A stretch of DNA of 8,002 bases, taken from Armatimonadota bacterium. GTDB lineage: Bacteria > Armatimonadota > UBA5829. Position numbers and translations under genes: made by a program. The notes under the pieces are model-generated. The model was not told the origin of the DNA. It did not search any database and saw only the letters and a list, made by a program, of their open reading frames with translations. The stretch is from the NCBI GenBank assembly GCA_023474015.1, contig JAMCYN010000142.1, forward strand, positions 1-8,002, in the 5' to 3' direction. Below are positions 1-6,040 of this stretch, piece by piece (positions within the stretch are counted from its first letter, which is position 1; each line of letters begins with the position of its first letter).

Positions 1-685
1 CGGCGTCGATGTCCAGCCCTTTGTCGAGAACGGGCAAATCGGGACGCTGAGCCATTACAGCCCGGCAGCCTTCGTCCAGGTGCAGAGCGCGGCCACGGTT
101 GTAGTCGAAGAGTCGATATGTGACCTGTGTCTGCTCACTGATTTCGAATGCGACCAGCCCCGGACCAACCGCGTGAACCGTGCCGGTGGGAACGTTGTAG
201 TGCATGCCGGGCTTCAAGTCATCGGCGCGGTTCAGCATGGCCAAAACTTCGTCCTCCGCGGGGTCCGGCGAATGAATGAGTTCGCAGAACGCCTCTTTAT
301 CCACTCCCTCCTTGAGCCCGCAAAACAGATACGCTCCGGGGTCGGCGTGCAAGATATACCACATTTCATCCTTGTGGACATCCTTGGTCACCGGGTGCGC
401 CTGCACGGAGAGTTTTTTGGCGGCGTCGAGGAGTTTCACGACCACCGGCACGCTCACGACCTTATCCAGCGGCGTGCCGGCCAGTGGGCCGTTGGTGATC
501 TGTGTCACCGTGGCAAGGTCGGGATTGCCGGGGTCCCTGGGCCAGGTGCTCACGTCCCAGGACTCACCGATAGGCTCGGCGGACTCGACACAGGGTCGGT
601 CATAGAGCTTGCACAATTTTCCCCCACCCCAGGGCCTGGGAACAAGTATAGGTTCGAGTTGCAATGGGTATGTAAAATCAGTCAA
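1..685 (-). CDS. manA: Mannose-6-phosphate isomerase, class I (3' end beyond the window)
   Basis: This cytosolic Zn enzyme interconverts mannose 6-phosphate and fructose 6-phosphate, feeding mannose catabolism or GDP-mannose synthesis. The minus strand is open from the window edge and gives 228 residues. They begin LTDFTYPLQLEPILVPRPWGG, the usual family N-terminus. The metal-binding cupin motifs are present: QAHP with H97, KDEMWY with E107 and GTVHAVGPG with H171, followed by TYRLFDYNR (190-197), which matches the conserved substrate-binding stretch. About 90 C-terminal residues of a roughly 320-residue protein lie outside. I chose the TTG at 683-685 because GGAGG (695-699) lies 9 bases upstream and the protein then starts where relatives do. 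ATG codons at 752-757 are in frame, but GGAGG abuts them and the added 23-24 residues (Arg-rich) do not resemble the family. The gene diverges from the riboswitch-STAS unit. Identity is secure; the start is probable. Confidence 0.92.
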   Translation of the reverse strand, partial: MTDFTYPLQLEPILVPRPWGGGKLCKLYDRPCVESAEPIGESWDVSTWPRDPGNPDLATVTQITNGPLAGTPLDKVVSVPVVVKLLDAAKKLSVQAHPVTKDVHKDEMWYILHADPGAYLFCGLKEGVDKEAFCELIHSPDPAEDEVLAMLNRADDLKPGMHYNVPTGTVHAVGPGLVAFEISEQTQVTYRLFDYNRGRALHLDEGCRAVMAQRPDLPVLDKGLDIDA

Positions 686-785
686 GAAATCGCACCTCCG
701 AGTAAGGCTTGCTTGTTGTGTGCCACATTTAATGTTACGACGCCGCGGAACCATCATCCTCCGAGAGAATGCCGCCGATAATAAT

Positions 786-881
786 GGGGAATAGGGAACA
801 GGTGACAGGGAACAGGGAAAAGAAGGGAAGGGACACGGGAGCGTATCCCTTCTGTTCCCTATTCCCTGTTCCCTATTCCCT
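786..881. repeat. Inverted cluster of GGGAATA/GGGAACA heptamers
   Basis: The left arm (about 786-829) is built from 7-base units such as GGGAATA, GGGAACA and GGGAAAA. The right arm (about 846-881) repeats TTCCCTA and TTCCCTG. The outer 16 bases of each arm are nearly perfect complements. The inner parts pair after a slip of one unit, ending in AAGGGA opposite TCCCTT around a loop near 830-845. A transcript could fold into a long hairpin. It lies between the divergent manA and riboswitch-STAS genes. There is no transposase and no clear target duplication. It resembles dispersed short heptameric repeats known from some bacterial genomes. A role as a terminator or spacer is possible but unproven. 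Confidence 0.8.
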
Positions 882-909
882 AAAGTATCGGCCTTGCCTC
901 GGGCGTTAG

Positions 910-915
910 TATAAT
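910..915 (+). promoter_or_regulatory. Candidate -10 box for the riboswitch-STAS transcript
   Basis: A perfect TATAAT lies about 40 bases upstream of the aptamer, so a transcript starting near 921-923 would carry the whole riboswitch. No convincing -35 hexamer is seen 16-18 bases upstream, and there is no extended TG motif. The call therefore rests on the -10 sequence and its position. Confidence 0.4.
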
Positions 916-954
916 TACAAGGAACTGAATCGGGCTGGATATCGTCTTGTAGAT

Positions 955-1100
955 GGTAGCCAACCCTACCGGAAAACAAACGCCGAGGCTCCGGATGGAG
1001 CGTGGGGGAACCGATTATTGGGGCGAGTTCCGGTCATCGACCGGGAGGGACACTTCCTGTCCTAGCCCGTCAGCTAACTCCACAGGCGCGGCAGGAAGAG
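955..1100 (+). ncRNA. Cyclic di-AMP riboswitch (ydaO/yuaA type)
   Basis: The conserved landmarks occur in order: GGGGGAACC (1004-1012), TTGGGGCGAG (1018-1027) and CCGTCAGCTAACTCC (1067-1081), then GGC and a GGAAGAG end. Helices that can be paired by eye are CCCTAC (964-969) with GTGGGG (1002-1007), GCTCC (988-992) with GGAGC (997-1001), CCGGT (1030-1034) with ACCGG (1040-1044), GGGC with GCCC (1065-1068), and GGGACA with TGTCCT (1047-1063). The loop of the last helix, CTTCCTG (1053-1059), pairs perfectly with CAGGAAG (1092-1098), the 3' pseudoknot of this class. The closing helix looks short: GCC (959-961) with GGC (1085-1087) is the only clear pairing. Known members bind c-di-AMP and usually turn expression off. 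No U-tract terminator lies between the aptamer and the gene. Because the pseudoknot strand touches the ribosome-binding site, translational control is the simplest reading. Confidence 0.93.
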
Positions 1101-1107
1101 GATAGAA

Positions 1108-1494
1108 TTGCCAAGAGCACGGATTGCCAGTCATCGAATACATTATCACGTCTCCGACGGGTGCGCGGTGGTCAGGCCCGAAGGCGCCTGCGACGCTGAT
1201 ACGACCGAGGCGCTGGCGCGCCTGGCCGGATCATCCCTCATAGAGTCCAAGAACCTGATCCTGGACCTCAGCCGCTCACGCTACGTCGAAACCCCCGGCT
1301 ACAGGTGGATCGTCAGGCAGCTCAAAGACCTCGAGTCCGCCGGCAAGACGCTGGTGGTCGTCGGTCTGCCGCCATCGGTGGAACGGACGTTTACTCTCCT
1401 CAAGCTGGACAAAACCATCCCGACGGCCAAGACCGTCTCCGAGGCGCTCAGGAAGCTGCGAGGGAACGGGAGCAGGCAGCCTGCGCTTGTTTAG
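1108..1494 (+). CDS. STAS-domain protein (anti-sigma factor antagonist-like)
   Basis: This 128-residue protein is essentially one STAS domain (about residues 11-115), as in SpoIIAA/RsbV-type antagonists that bind and release anti-sigma kinases. Visible elements are the first strands (YHVSDGCAVVRPEG), the core strand NLILDLS (49-55), the phosphosite loop ETPG (61-64), a helix, the strand TLVVVGLP and a C-terminal helix ending in SEALRKLR. The usual loop is DSSG or DSAG, so Thr62 takes the position of the phosphorylated Ser. The start is TTG at 1108, the only start codon after the in-frame stop at 1075-1077. GAGG (1098-1101) lies 6 bases upstream. The gene sits directly behind the c-di-AMP riboswitch, and no kinase, phosphatase or sigma factor is nearby. 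The fold is fairly certain; the partner is unknown. It converges on the next gene with a 14-base gap. Confidence 0.85.
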   Translation: MPRARIASHRIHYHVSDGCAVVRPEGACDADTTEALARLAGSSLIESKNLILDLSRSRYVETPGYRWIVRQLKDLESAGKTLVVVGLPPSVERTFTLLKLDKTIPTAKTVSEALRKLRGNGSRQPALV

Positions 1495-1508
1495 TTCTGG
1501 GTGCTGAG

Positions 1509-2150
1509 TTACTTCCAGGCCGCGGACCAGGCGAGGTTGATGATGTGCCCGTTCCCTGTATCGGCTGTGTTGCCGATGCTTCTCGCCAGAGTCAGGGACA
1601 GGCTGTTGCTCAAATTAATGGCTACACCATACGTGCTCGAGTTCTCGTCCCCGCTGGTGTTGTCCGCCTGAAAGGTCACGAGTTTGCACAGGGGCCGGTC
1701 GATGCCGAGCATCCACCTTGTCACGCCATCCACATCGACGGCGCCGACGTGAAGCCGCGTCAAACCCAGGCTTTTTGTGGTCGCGATATATGGCTGCGGT
1801 CGGTCGCCTTCACTTATTGTCTGAAGCCCCAGCGCGATGGCCGGCAGCGAGCCGGACTCACCGCGAGCCCGCCACTTGAAGTTGACCCAAGTGTCGGAAT
1901 CGTCCAGGCATCGGTCCACCCCAAGCTCTACTCCCCTCCCTATGCCGGCCTGGAGCAGAGCAAACCGGTCGCAGCCGCCGCCCCATGGACGTCCTATTCC
2001 ATCCGATTCCATCTCCACACTTGCGATCCCTTTGTCCAGCACGTCCGCGGTGGGAATTACGTTAAGCCCGCTGGGCGCGCCACATACCGGCGCACCCACT
2101 ATCAGGGCAACAATAGCAGAGTAAACAGCATTCAGAAACAACTTACACAT
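1509..2150 (-). CDS. Secreted protein, putative small outer-membrane beta-barrel
   Basis: I do not recognise a named family. The 213-residue product starts with a signal peptide (MCKLFLNAVYSAIVALIVGAPVCGA, likely cut near residues 24-25). The rest is short alternating strands broken by Gly/Asn/Asp turns, such as GVELGVDRC, WVNFKWRARG, TRLHVGAVDV and YGVAINLSNSLSLTLARS. This is typical of small beta-barrels and of the exported 'transporter-like' proteins common in environmental bacteria. The ATG at 2148-2150 has GGGAGG (2161-2166) 10 bases upstream and puts the signal peptide at the N-terminus. A TTG 21 bases further upstream (2171) is less likely because it lies upstream of that SD. The stop of the next gene upstream is 39 bases away on the same strand, so the two are probably cotranscribed. 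Function unknown. Confidence 0.72.
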   Translation of the reverse strand: MCKLFLNAVYSAIVALIVGAPVCGAPSGLNVIPTADVLDKGIASVEMESDGIGRPWGGGCDRFALLQAGIGRGVELGVDRCLDDSDTWVNFKWRARGESGSLPAIALGLQTISEGDRPQPYIATTKSLGLTRLHVGAVDVDGVTRWMLGIDRPLCKLVTFQADNTSGDENSSTYGVAINLSNSLSLTLARSIGNTADTGNGHIINLAWSAAWK

Positions 2151-2189
2151 GACTGATCTTCCTCCCGCCAAGACGATCCGCGGCCCGGC

Positions 2190-3200
2190 TCAGAACTCGA
2201 ACCCGACCGCGGTTCGGAGGAGGTTGTCGCTCACCCGATTGAGTCCTATGGCCGCACCGATGTGGACCATCACACCCTTTGATGGGTGAAACATTACGAT
2301 CGGTTGGAAGTAGTGCGGCTGCTCGCTGAATGGTCCGCCGAACGCATTGCTGTTGCCGAGTCCGCCGTACATCTCCGCTCCTATTGCAGCCGGCTTCCAG
2401 CGGCTTGAGAATGTGGGCTTCCCAGGCGGCAGACCGTGGCGACCCTCCTCCACGGGAGCGACCATGTCCATGCCGCAGTCCGGGCACTTTGCCGGCTCTT
2501 GGGAGGTCTCCTCCGGATGCATCGGGCAATAGTACTTGGTGCCCGGCGGGGGCGCCTGCTCGTTCGCTTCGTGGTGATGGTTGGAAAGCGTGCGGCGGAA
2601 GCCTATGGCATAGCCGAAGTCGGTAAAGCCACGGCGTCCCGTCCGAATGTCGGTCTCATTGATCCAGTTGAAGGCCCAGTTGTAAGGCCCGTGGTCCTTG
2701 GACAGGATCAAGCGCGTCTCCATGATGCGCTCGGTCTTACCCTCCAGAGATTCCGAGGGCTCGCCAACGCCGTCTTCCCTGCCGCTCACTTCCATCTTGT
2801 AGCGGGTGTTGGGGCTGAGGTGCTCGTATTCCGTGTAGAGCACTGGATTAAGACCGCGATTCTTGGCCTTGCTCAGACGATACCGGTTTTCCCAGCGGAA
2901 ACCGGTCATTTCCCCGGAATTGCGGGTGAGATCGTAGAAACCCTCGAGCATCAGCTCGGTCGCGTACTGCTCGGTCACGCCGTATTCCAGCTCGAGCATG
3001 TTGGACATATAAGTGCCGACCTCACTAGTCCGCTCCCTGGGCCATGTGAAGTCACTCATTACCATCAACTCAAACTCACCCTTTTCGATGTGGTGATTGT
3101 ATGTGACGAAGTAGATGTCGTTTCCTGCAAGCGCTGGCGCGCAACTAATCGCGACCCCCACGCAGCAGATGAATAGTGATACCAGTCTTCTCAATTCCAT
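2190..3200 (-). CDS. Putative outer-membrane beta-barrel with an embedded heavy-metal-binding domain
   Basis: The 336-residue product has a signal peptide (residues 1-25, ending APALA) and a body of amphipathic strands alternating with polar turns. It ends in AVGFEF, an aromatic C-terminus of the kind recognised by the outer-membrane assembly machinery. Between two strand blocks is a compact Cys/His module at about 223-248: YYCPMHPE with C225 and H228, then CPDCGMDM with C239 and C242. This matches the short heavy-metal-binding domain found in copper/silver efflux proteins and at the N-terminus of some metal P-type ATPases. NHHHE (207-211) and PPPG linkers precede it. The ATG start has AAGGAG upstream. 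The module suggests binding of Cu, Ag, Zn or a similar ion at a loop; which side it faces cannot be told. It is followed by the smaller secreted protein and preceded by the feo operon. No Fur-like palindrome was seen upstream. Confidence 0.75.
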   Translation of the reverse strand: MELRRLVSLFICCVGVAISCAPALAGNDIYFVTYNHHIEKGEFELMVMSDFTWPRERTSEVGTYMSNMLELEYGVTEQYATELMLEGFYDLTRNSGEMTGFRWENRYRLSKAKNRGLNPVLYTEYEHLSPNTRYKMEVSGREDGVGEPSESLEGKTERIMETRLILSKDHGPYNWAFNWINETDIRTGRRGFTDFGYAIGFRRTLSNHHHEANEQAPPPGTKYYCPMHPEETSQEPAKCPDCGMDMVAPVEEGRHGLPPGKPTFSSRWKPAAIGAEMYGGLGNSNAFGGPFSEQPHYFQPIVMFHPSKGVMVHIGAAIGLNRVSDNLLRTAVGFEF

Positions 3201-3277
3201 AGTGGTCTCCTTGTTGTGTTTGCAGAATCTCGTCTGATATCCCGAGCGGACGAATCACGGCAATGGAAGCACAAACG

Positions 3278-3290
3278 ATGCCTCAGGCAT
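3278..3290. promoter_or_regulatory. 13-bp palindrome upstream of the metal-binding outer-membrane gene
   Basis: ATGCCT-C-AGGCAT is a perfect palindrome with a single central base, lying 78-90 bases upstream of the start at 3200. The position would suit an operator for a dimeric regulator, but no flanking promoter is clear and only one copy is present. It is a candidate only. Confidence 0.3.
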
Positions 3291-3346
3291 GTTTCACGAA
3301 GTGGTTTTACACTGGGGGTCTGCGCGTGGTAAGCTGTAATGGGTGT

Positions 3347-3360
3347 CGTGGCTTGCCACG
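3347..3360. other. Short perfect hairpin (CGTGGC/GCCACG)
   Basis: CGTGGC and GCCACG are separated by 2 bases, which allows a 5-bp stem with a 4-base loop. It lies 10 bases from the larger hairpin at 3371-3401, in the gap behind the feo operon. It has no U-tract. It may protect the 3' end of the feo transcript or be part of the outer-membrane gene's leader. Confidence 0.4.
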
Positions 3361-3370
3361 GCAGACCGAG

Positions 3371-3401
3371 GCCGAGGAGCATGTTCCAGATGCTCTTCGG
3401 C
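3371..3401. terminator. Hairpin just after the feo operon; possible atypical terminator
   Basis: GCCGAGGAGCAT (3371-3382) and ATGCTCTTCGGC (3390-3401) form a 12-bp stem with a 7-base loop. It has one G-U pair if read on plus and one A-C mismatch if read on minus. It begins 9 bases past the stop of the last feo gene, where the transcript should end. No run of T follows on the minus strand, so it is not a standard Rho-independent terminator. Partial readthrough into the outer-membrane genes is possible. Confidence 0.4.
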
Positions 3402-3409
3402 TTCTTCCT

Positions 3410-3604
3410 CTATCGGTTCTCAGTTCGTCTTGGTTTTTTCTTCATTCGGTCTCCTCCCCCATTGGTTCTCAGTTTTATCTCCATATCGCATTCTTGCGAG
3501 TCGCAGCCTGGGCAATGTCCCTTTTTCTTCCATATCGAGCGGTACAGAAGATATATCGCCCCGACAACGATCAACACCATCCATATAATGTCCGAGAAGC
3601 CCAT
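3410..3604 (-). CDS. FeoB-associated Cys-rich membrane protein
   Basis: This small protein of 64 residues has one membrane helix (about 6-24, IIWMVLIVVGAIYLLYRSI). Basic residues (KKK) and a Cys cluster, HCPGCDSQEC (C31, C34, C39), follow, and the tail is Lys/Arg-rich. The layout matches the short FeoB-associated Cys-rich proteins encoded right after feoB in many bacteria. They are thought to help ferrous-iron uptake, perhaps by handing metal to or from the FeoB pore, but the biochemistry is not settled. The ATG is 1 base past the feoB stop, with GGGAGG (3610-3615) 5 bases upstream inside the feoB end, so translation is probably coupled. It is the last gene of the operon. Confidence 0.85.
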   Translation of the reverse strand: MGFSDIIWMVLIVVGAIYLLYRSIWKKKGHCPGCDSQECDMEIKLRTNGGGDRMKKKPRRTENR

Positions 3605-3605
3605 A

Positions 3606-5816
3606 TTATCCTCCCAGTCCCAAGAGCCTTCCGCCCTGGTAAATAAGCGCCGCCACTCCCCACGCCAGGGTCATCTGGTAGACGAATGTAACCCAAAACC
3701 ATTTCCATGATCCGAGTTCCTGCACCATCGCTACTATAGCCACAACGCAAGGTATGTAGAGGAGCACAAAGGTAATAAAAGCATAAGCGCCAAGCGGAGT
3801 GAACTGATGCTTGAGCACCTCGCGGAGCGGATTCCGTTCCTCCGCCTTTTCAGCAGATTCTTCGGGCGAGACGCTCGCAATCCCGAATGTGGAAAAGACA
3901 TTAGAAAGTGAATCTCTTGCCGCCCTCACAAAGGACGTGCCAACCTCTTTCAGATCGTCGATAAATGCGGGCTTCCCTTCCTTGTTGTCAGTCTTTGGGA
4001 CATAGATTTCGGCCATTGTGCCCACCACGATTTCCTTTGCGACCAATCCCGCAAGCAGCGATGACCCCGCCTCCCATTTGCCGAAACCGAGTGGCTTGAG
4101 GGCAGGAGCAACGATCTGTCCCACCTTGCCGAGATAGGAATCCTTCTTGTTTTGTACGCCCCAGGGGAGGTTAAGGAGGAACCACGCGAGTATCGAGAAC
4201 GCGAGAATATAGGTCCCTGCTTTGATCAGGAAGTGCTTCCCCTTTTCCCATGTATGGATCATAAGGCTCCCGAAGGACGGCATCCGGTAGGGAGGAAGCT
4301 CCATAATGAACATCGGGGCCTCGCCTCTGAAGAGAGTGTTCTTGAAGATGAACCCCATCATGATCGCCAGGGCTATGCCCATCACATACAGAGACCAGAG
4401 CACGGTCCCCGCATGCCTGGGGAAGAATGCGCCGATAAAAACGACGTATACGGGAAGCCGCGCGCCACACGACATCAGCGGGATGAGCAGCGCGGTGAGC
4501 GCCTTGTCTTTAGGGTTTTCGAGGGTCCGCGTCGCATAGATCGCGGGGACGTTGCACCCGAACCCGAGCAGCATCGGAATGAACGACTTTCCGTGCAGGC
4601 CGATAGCATGCATCGCCCTGTCCATCACAAACGCGGCCCTGGCCATATAGCCGCTGCCTTCGAGGAACGTGATGAATAACATCATCGCGAATATCACAGG
4701 CACAAAGACCAGGACGTTACCCACCCCCGCGATAATCCCGTCGGTGACGAGGGAAGCAACCCACTTCGGCGCATGTATCAAACCGACCAGGGCCGCGGCC
4801 AACCTGTTAAAGGGGCCCGACATCATTGCTCCGATCCAATCGGAAAATGGCTTTGAGAGGTCGAAAGTGAGCTTGAACATCATCCACATAGCGGCAAAGA
4901 AGATGGGGATGCCCAGAAATCTGTTGAGGACCACACCGTCGATCTTCTCCGTAAGCTCCCGCTTCCTCACATCGGGCTTTCTCAACACCTCACGGGTCAG
5001 GCCCGCCGCCTGGGCGTACCTGGCATCCCCCATCAGGGACTCGATATCTTCCCCGTGGGTCTTCTTTAAGTGCCGTGTCGCGTCGGTCAGAAAAGCGTCA
5101 TCCTCAATGCGGACCTCGTCCATAACCTGAGCGTCGCATTCCATGAGCTTGTATGAGAGCCACCGCGACGGATATTCCTCCACCATGGACGGGTAATTCT
5201 CCCTCAGATGCTTCCTGACGGCGCATGCGGCGGATTCGATGTCTTCGCCGTAGTGCAGCTCTTTTGGTTCGTGCCGGCCCAGCCCGTCGGCGGTCTCCAG
5301 GGCCGCGCGCACCACGTCGTCCAGGCCCTTGTTCTTCGTCGCCACCGTCGTGACCACCGGAGCGCCAAGGATGCTCGACATCTTTTCCGCGTCTACCTTA
5401 TAGCCCTTCTTTTCAGCCTCGTCATATATATTCAGGGCGATGACCACCGGGATGCCGAGTTCCAGTATCTGGACGGTGAGGTACAGGTTCCGTTCGAGAT
5501 TGGTGACATCCACCACGTCGATGATGACATCAGGCTTTTCGTGGACAAGATAGTCCCTCGCGATTATCTCTTCCTCGGTATAAGGACTCAAGCTGTAGGT
5601 ACCGGGCAGGTCGACCAGTTTGATACCCCTGCCCTCATATTCAAACGCGGCCGTTTTCTTCTCTACCGTTACGCCGGGCCAATTGCCGACATGGAGCCTT
5701 GTGCCCGCGATGGCGTTGATGAGGGTCGATTTCCCCGAGTTCGGATTGCCCGCGACAGCAATGGTGACGGTCGTCAGCCGCTTATGCTCTGAAGCCTGCT
5801 CTTTCGTCGCGCTCAT
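3606..5816 (-). CDS. feoB: Ferrous iron transporter FeoB
   Basis: This 736-residue inner-membrane protein imports Fe2+. The cytosolic N-terminal G domain shows G1 GNPNSGKST (23-31), a switch region VGNWPGVTVEKK (43-54), G3 DLPG (69-72) and G4 NIYD (129-132, a variant of NxxD). A helical spacer (about 175-290) follows, then the membrane domain. That domain holds the conserved Gate elements GFGCNVPA (418-425) and SCGARLPVY (449-457) and the LVAKEIVVG segment (591-599). A charged loop at about 605-670 separates the last helices. Length is normal for the family. The ATG at 5814-5816 overlaps the feoA stop by ATGA. An upstream in-frame ATG at 5840 would add eight residues unlike the family start. 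The gene lies third in feoA-feoA-feoB-Cys-rich protein, under the Fur-box promoter region. Confidence 0.97.
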   Translation of the reverse strand: MSATKEQASEHKRLTTVTIAVAGNPNSGKSTLINAIAGTRLHVGNWPGVTVEKKTAAFEYEGRGIKLVDLPGTYSLSPYTEEEIIARDYLVHEKPDVIIDVVDVTNLERNLYLTVQILELGIPVVIALNIYDEAEKKGYKVDAEKMSSILGAPVVTTVATKNKGLDDVVRAALETADGLGRHEPKELHYGEDIESAACAVRKHLRENYPSMVEEYPSRWLSYKLMECDAQVMDEVRIEDDAFLTDATRHLKKTHGEDIESLMGDARYAQAAGLTREVLRKPDVRKRELTEKIDGVVLNRFLGIPIFFAAMWMMFKLTFDLSKPFSDWIGAMMSGPFNRLAAALVGLIHAPKWVASLVTDGIIAGVGNVLVFVPVIFAMMLFITFLEGSGYMARAAFVMDRAMHAIGLHGKSFIPMLLGFGCNVPAIYATRTLENPKDKALTALLIPLMSCGARLPVYVVFIGAFFPRHAGTVLWSLYVMGIALAIMMGFIFKNTLFRGEAPMFIMELPPYRMPSFGSLMIHTWEKGKHFLIKAGTYILAFSILAWFLLNLPWGVQNKKDSYLGKVGQIVAPALKPLGFGKWEAGSSLLAGLVAKEIVVGTMAEIYVPKTDNKEGKPAFIDDLKEVGTSFVRAARDSLSNVFSTFGIASVSPEESAEKAEERNPLREVLKHQFTPLGAYAFITFVLLYIPCVVAIVAMVQELGSWKWFWVTFVYQMTLAWGVAALIYQGGRLLGLGG

Positions 5817-6040
5817 CCCATCACCTCGACAGCTATGCACTCAGCCTCCTTTTTTCGGAGAGAGAGCTGGTAGTTCTTCACCGTCACTTCAACGGGATCG
5901 CCAAGAGGGGCGACTTTCTCCACTTTGATCGCTTCGCCGACGAGCACCCCCATGTCCATAAGCCGTCTCTTCAAGGGACCGATAGCCCCTATCTGGGTTA
6001 TCCTTGCCTTCTCGCCGGGTTTCAACATTGACAGGTTCAT
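5813..6040 (-). CDS. feoA: FeoA protein, adjacent to feoB
   Basis: This 75-residue protein is one SH3-like FeoA domain: LKPGEKARITQIGAIGPLKRRLMDMGVLVGEAIKVEKVAPLGDPVEV and then the closing strands. The RRLMDMGVLVG segment is the family hallmark. FeoA is a small cytosolic partner needed for FeoB activity in studied species, and likely acts on its G domain or assembly. The ATG has AGGAGG (6049-6054) 8 bases upstream inside the end of the preceding feoA-like gene. Both its ends overlap neighbours by 4 bases (ATGA), so the three genes are tightly coupled. The sequence looks complete and ordinary. Confidence 0.93.
   Translation of the reverse strand: MNLSMLKPGEKARITQIGAIGPLKRRLMDMGVLVGEAIKVEKVAPLGDPVEVTVKNYQLSLRKKEAECIAVEVMG

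Noticed and set aside
725..735. ACATTTAATGT palindrome upstream of manA as an operator
   Set aside because: It is 11 bp and AT-rich with no second copy or clear promoter beside it; chance is likely.
80..781. Plus-strand 233-codon open frame over the manA region
   Set aside because: The product has no family features, whereas the minus strand encodes a clear mannose-6-phosphate isomerase with its metal ligands. The plus frame is a shadow.
1499..1510. GGGTGCTGAGTT at the STAS/secreted-gene junction as a remnant of a heptamer repeat
   Set aside because: Only about one and a half units are present, so no repeat can be claimed.
1305..2156. Plus-strand 283-codon frame spanning the STAS 3' end and the opposite-strand secreted gene
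   Set aside because: It crosses two better-supported genes in other frames and shows no domain or SD. It reflects GC-rich third positions.
2436..3176. Long plus-strand frame (246 codons) antisense to the metal-binding outer-membrane gene
   Set aside because: The minus-strand product has a signal peptide, a Cys/His module and an SD. The antisense product has no recognisable features.
3191..3382. Minus-strand 63-codon frame in the gap behind feo
   Set aside because: It overlaps the next gene's start region and the hairpins, has no good SD, and its composition is not protein-like.
4152..5792. Plus-strand frames inside feoB
   Set aside because: They are antisense to a fully conserved feoB; shadows.
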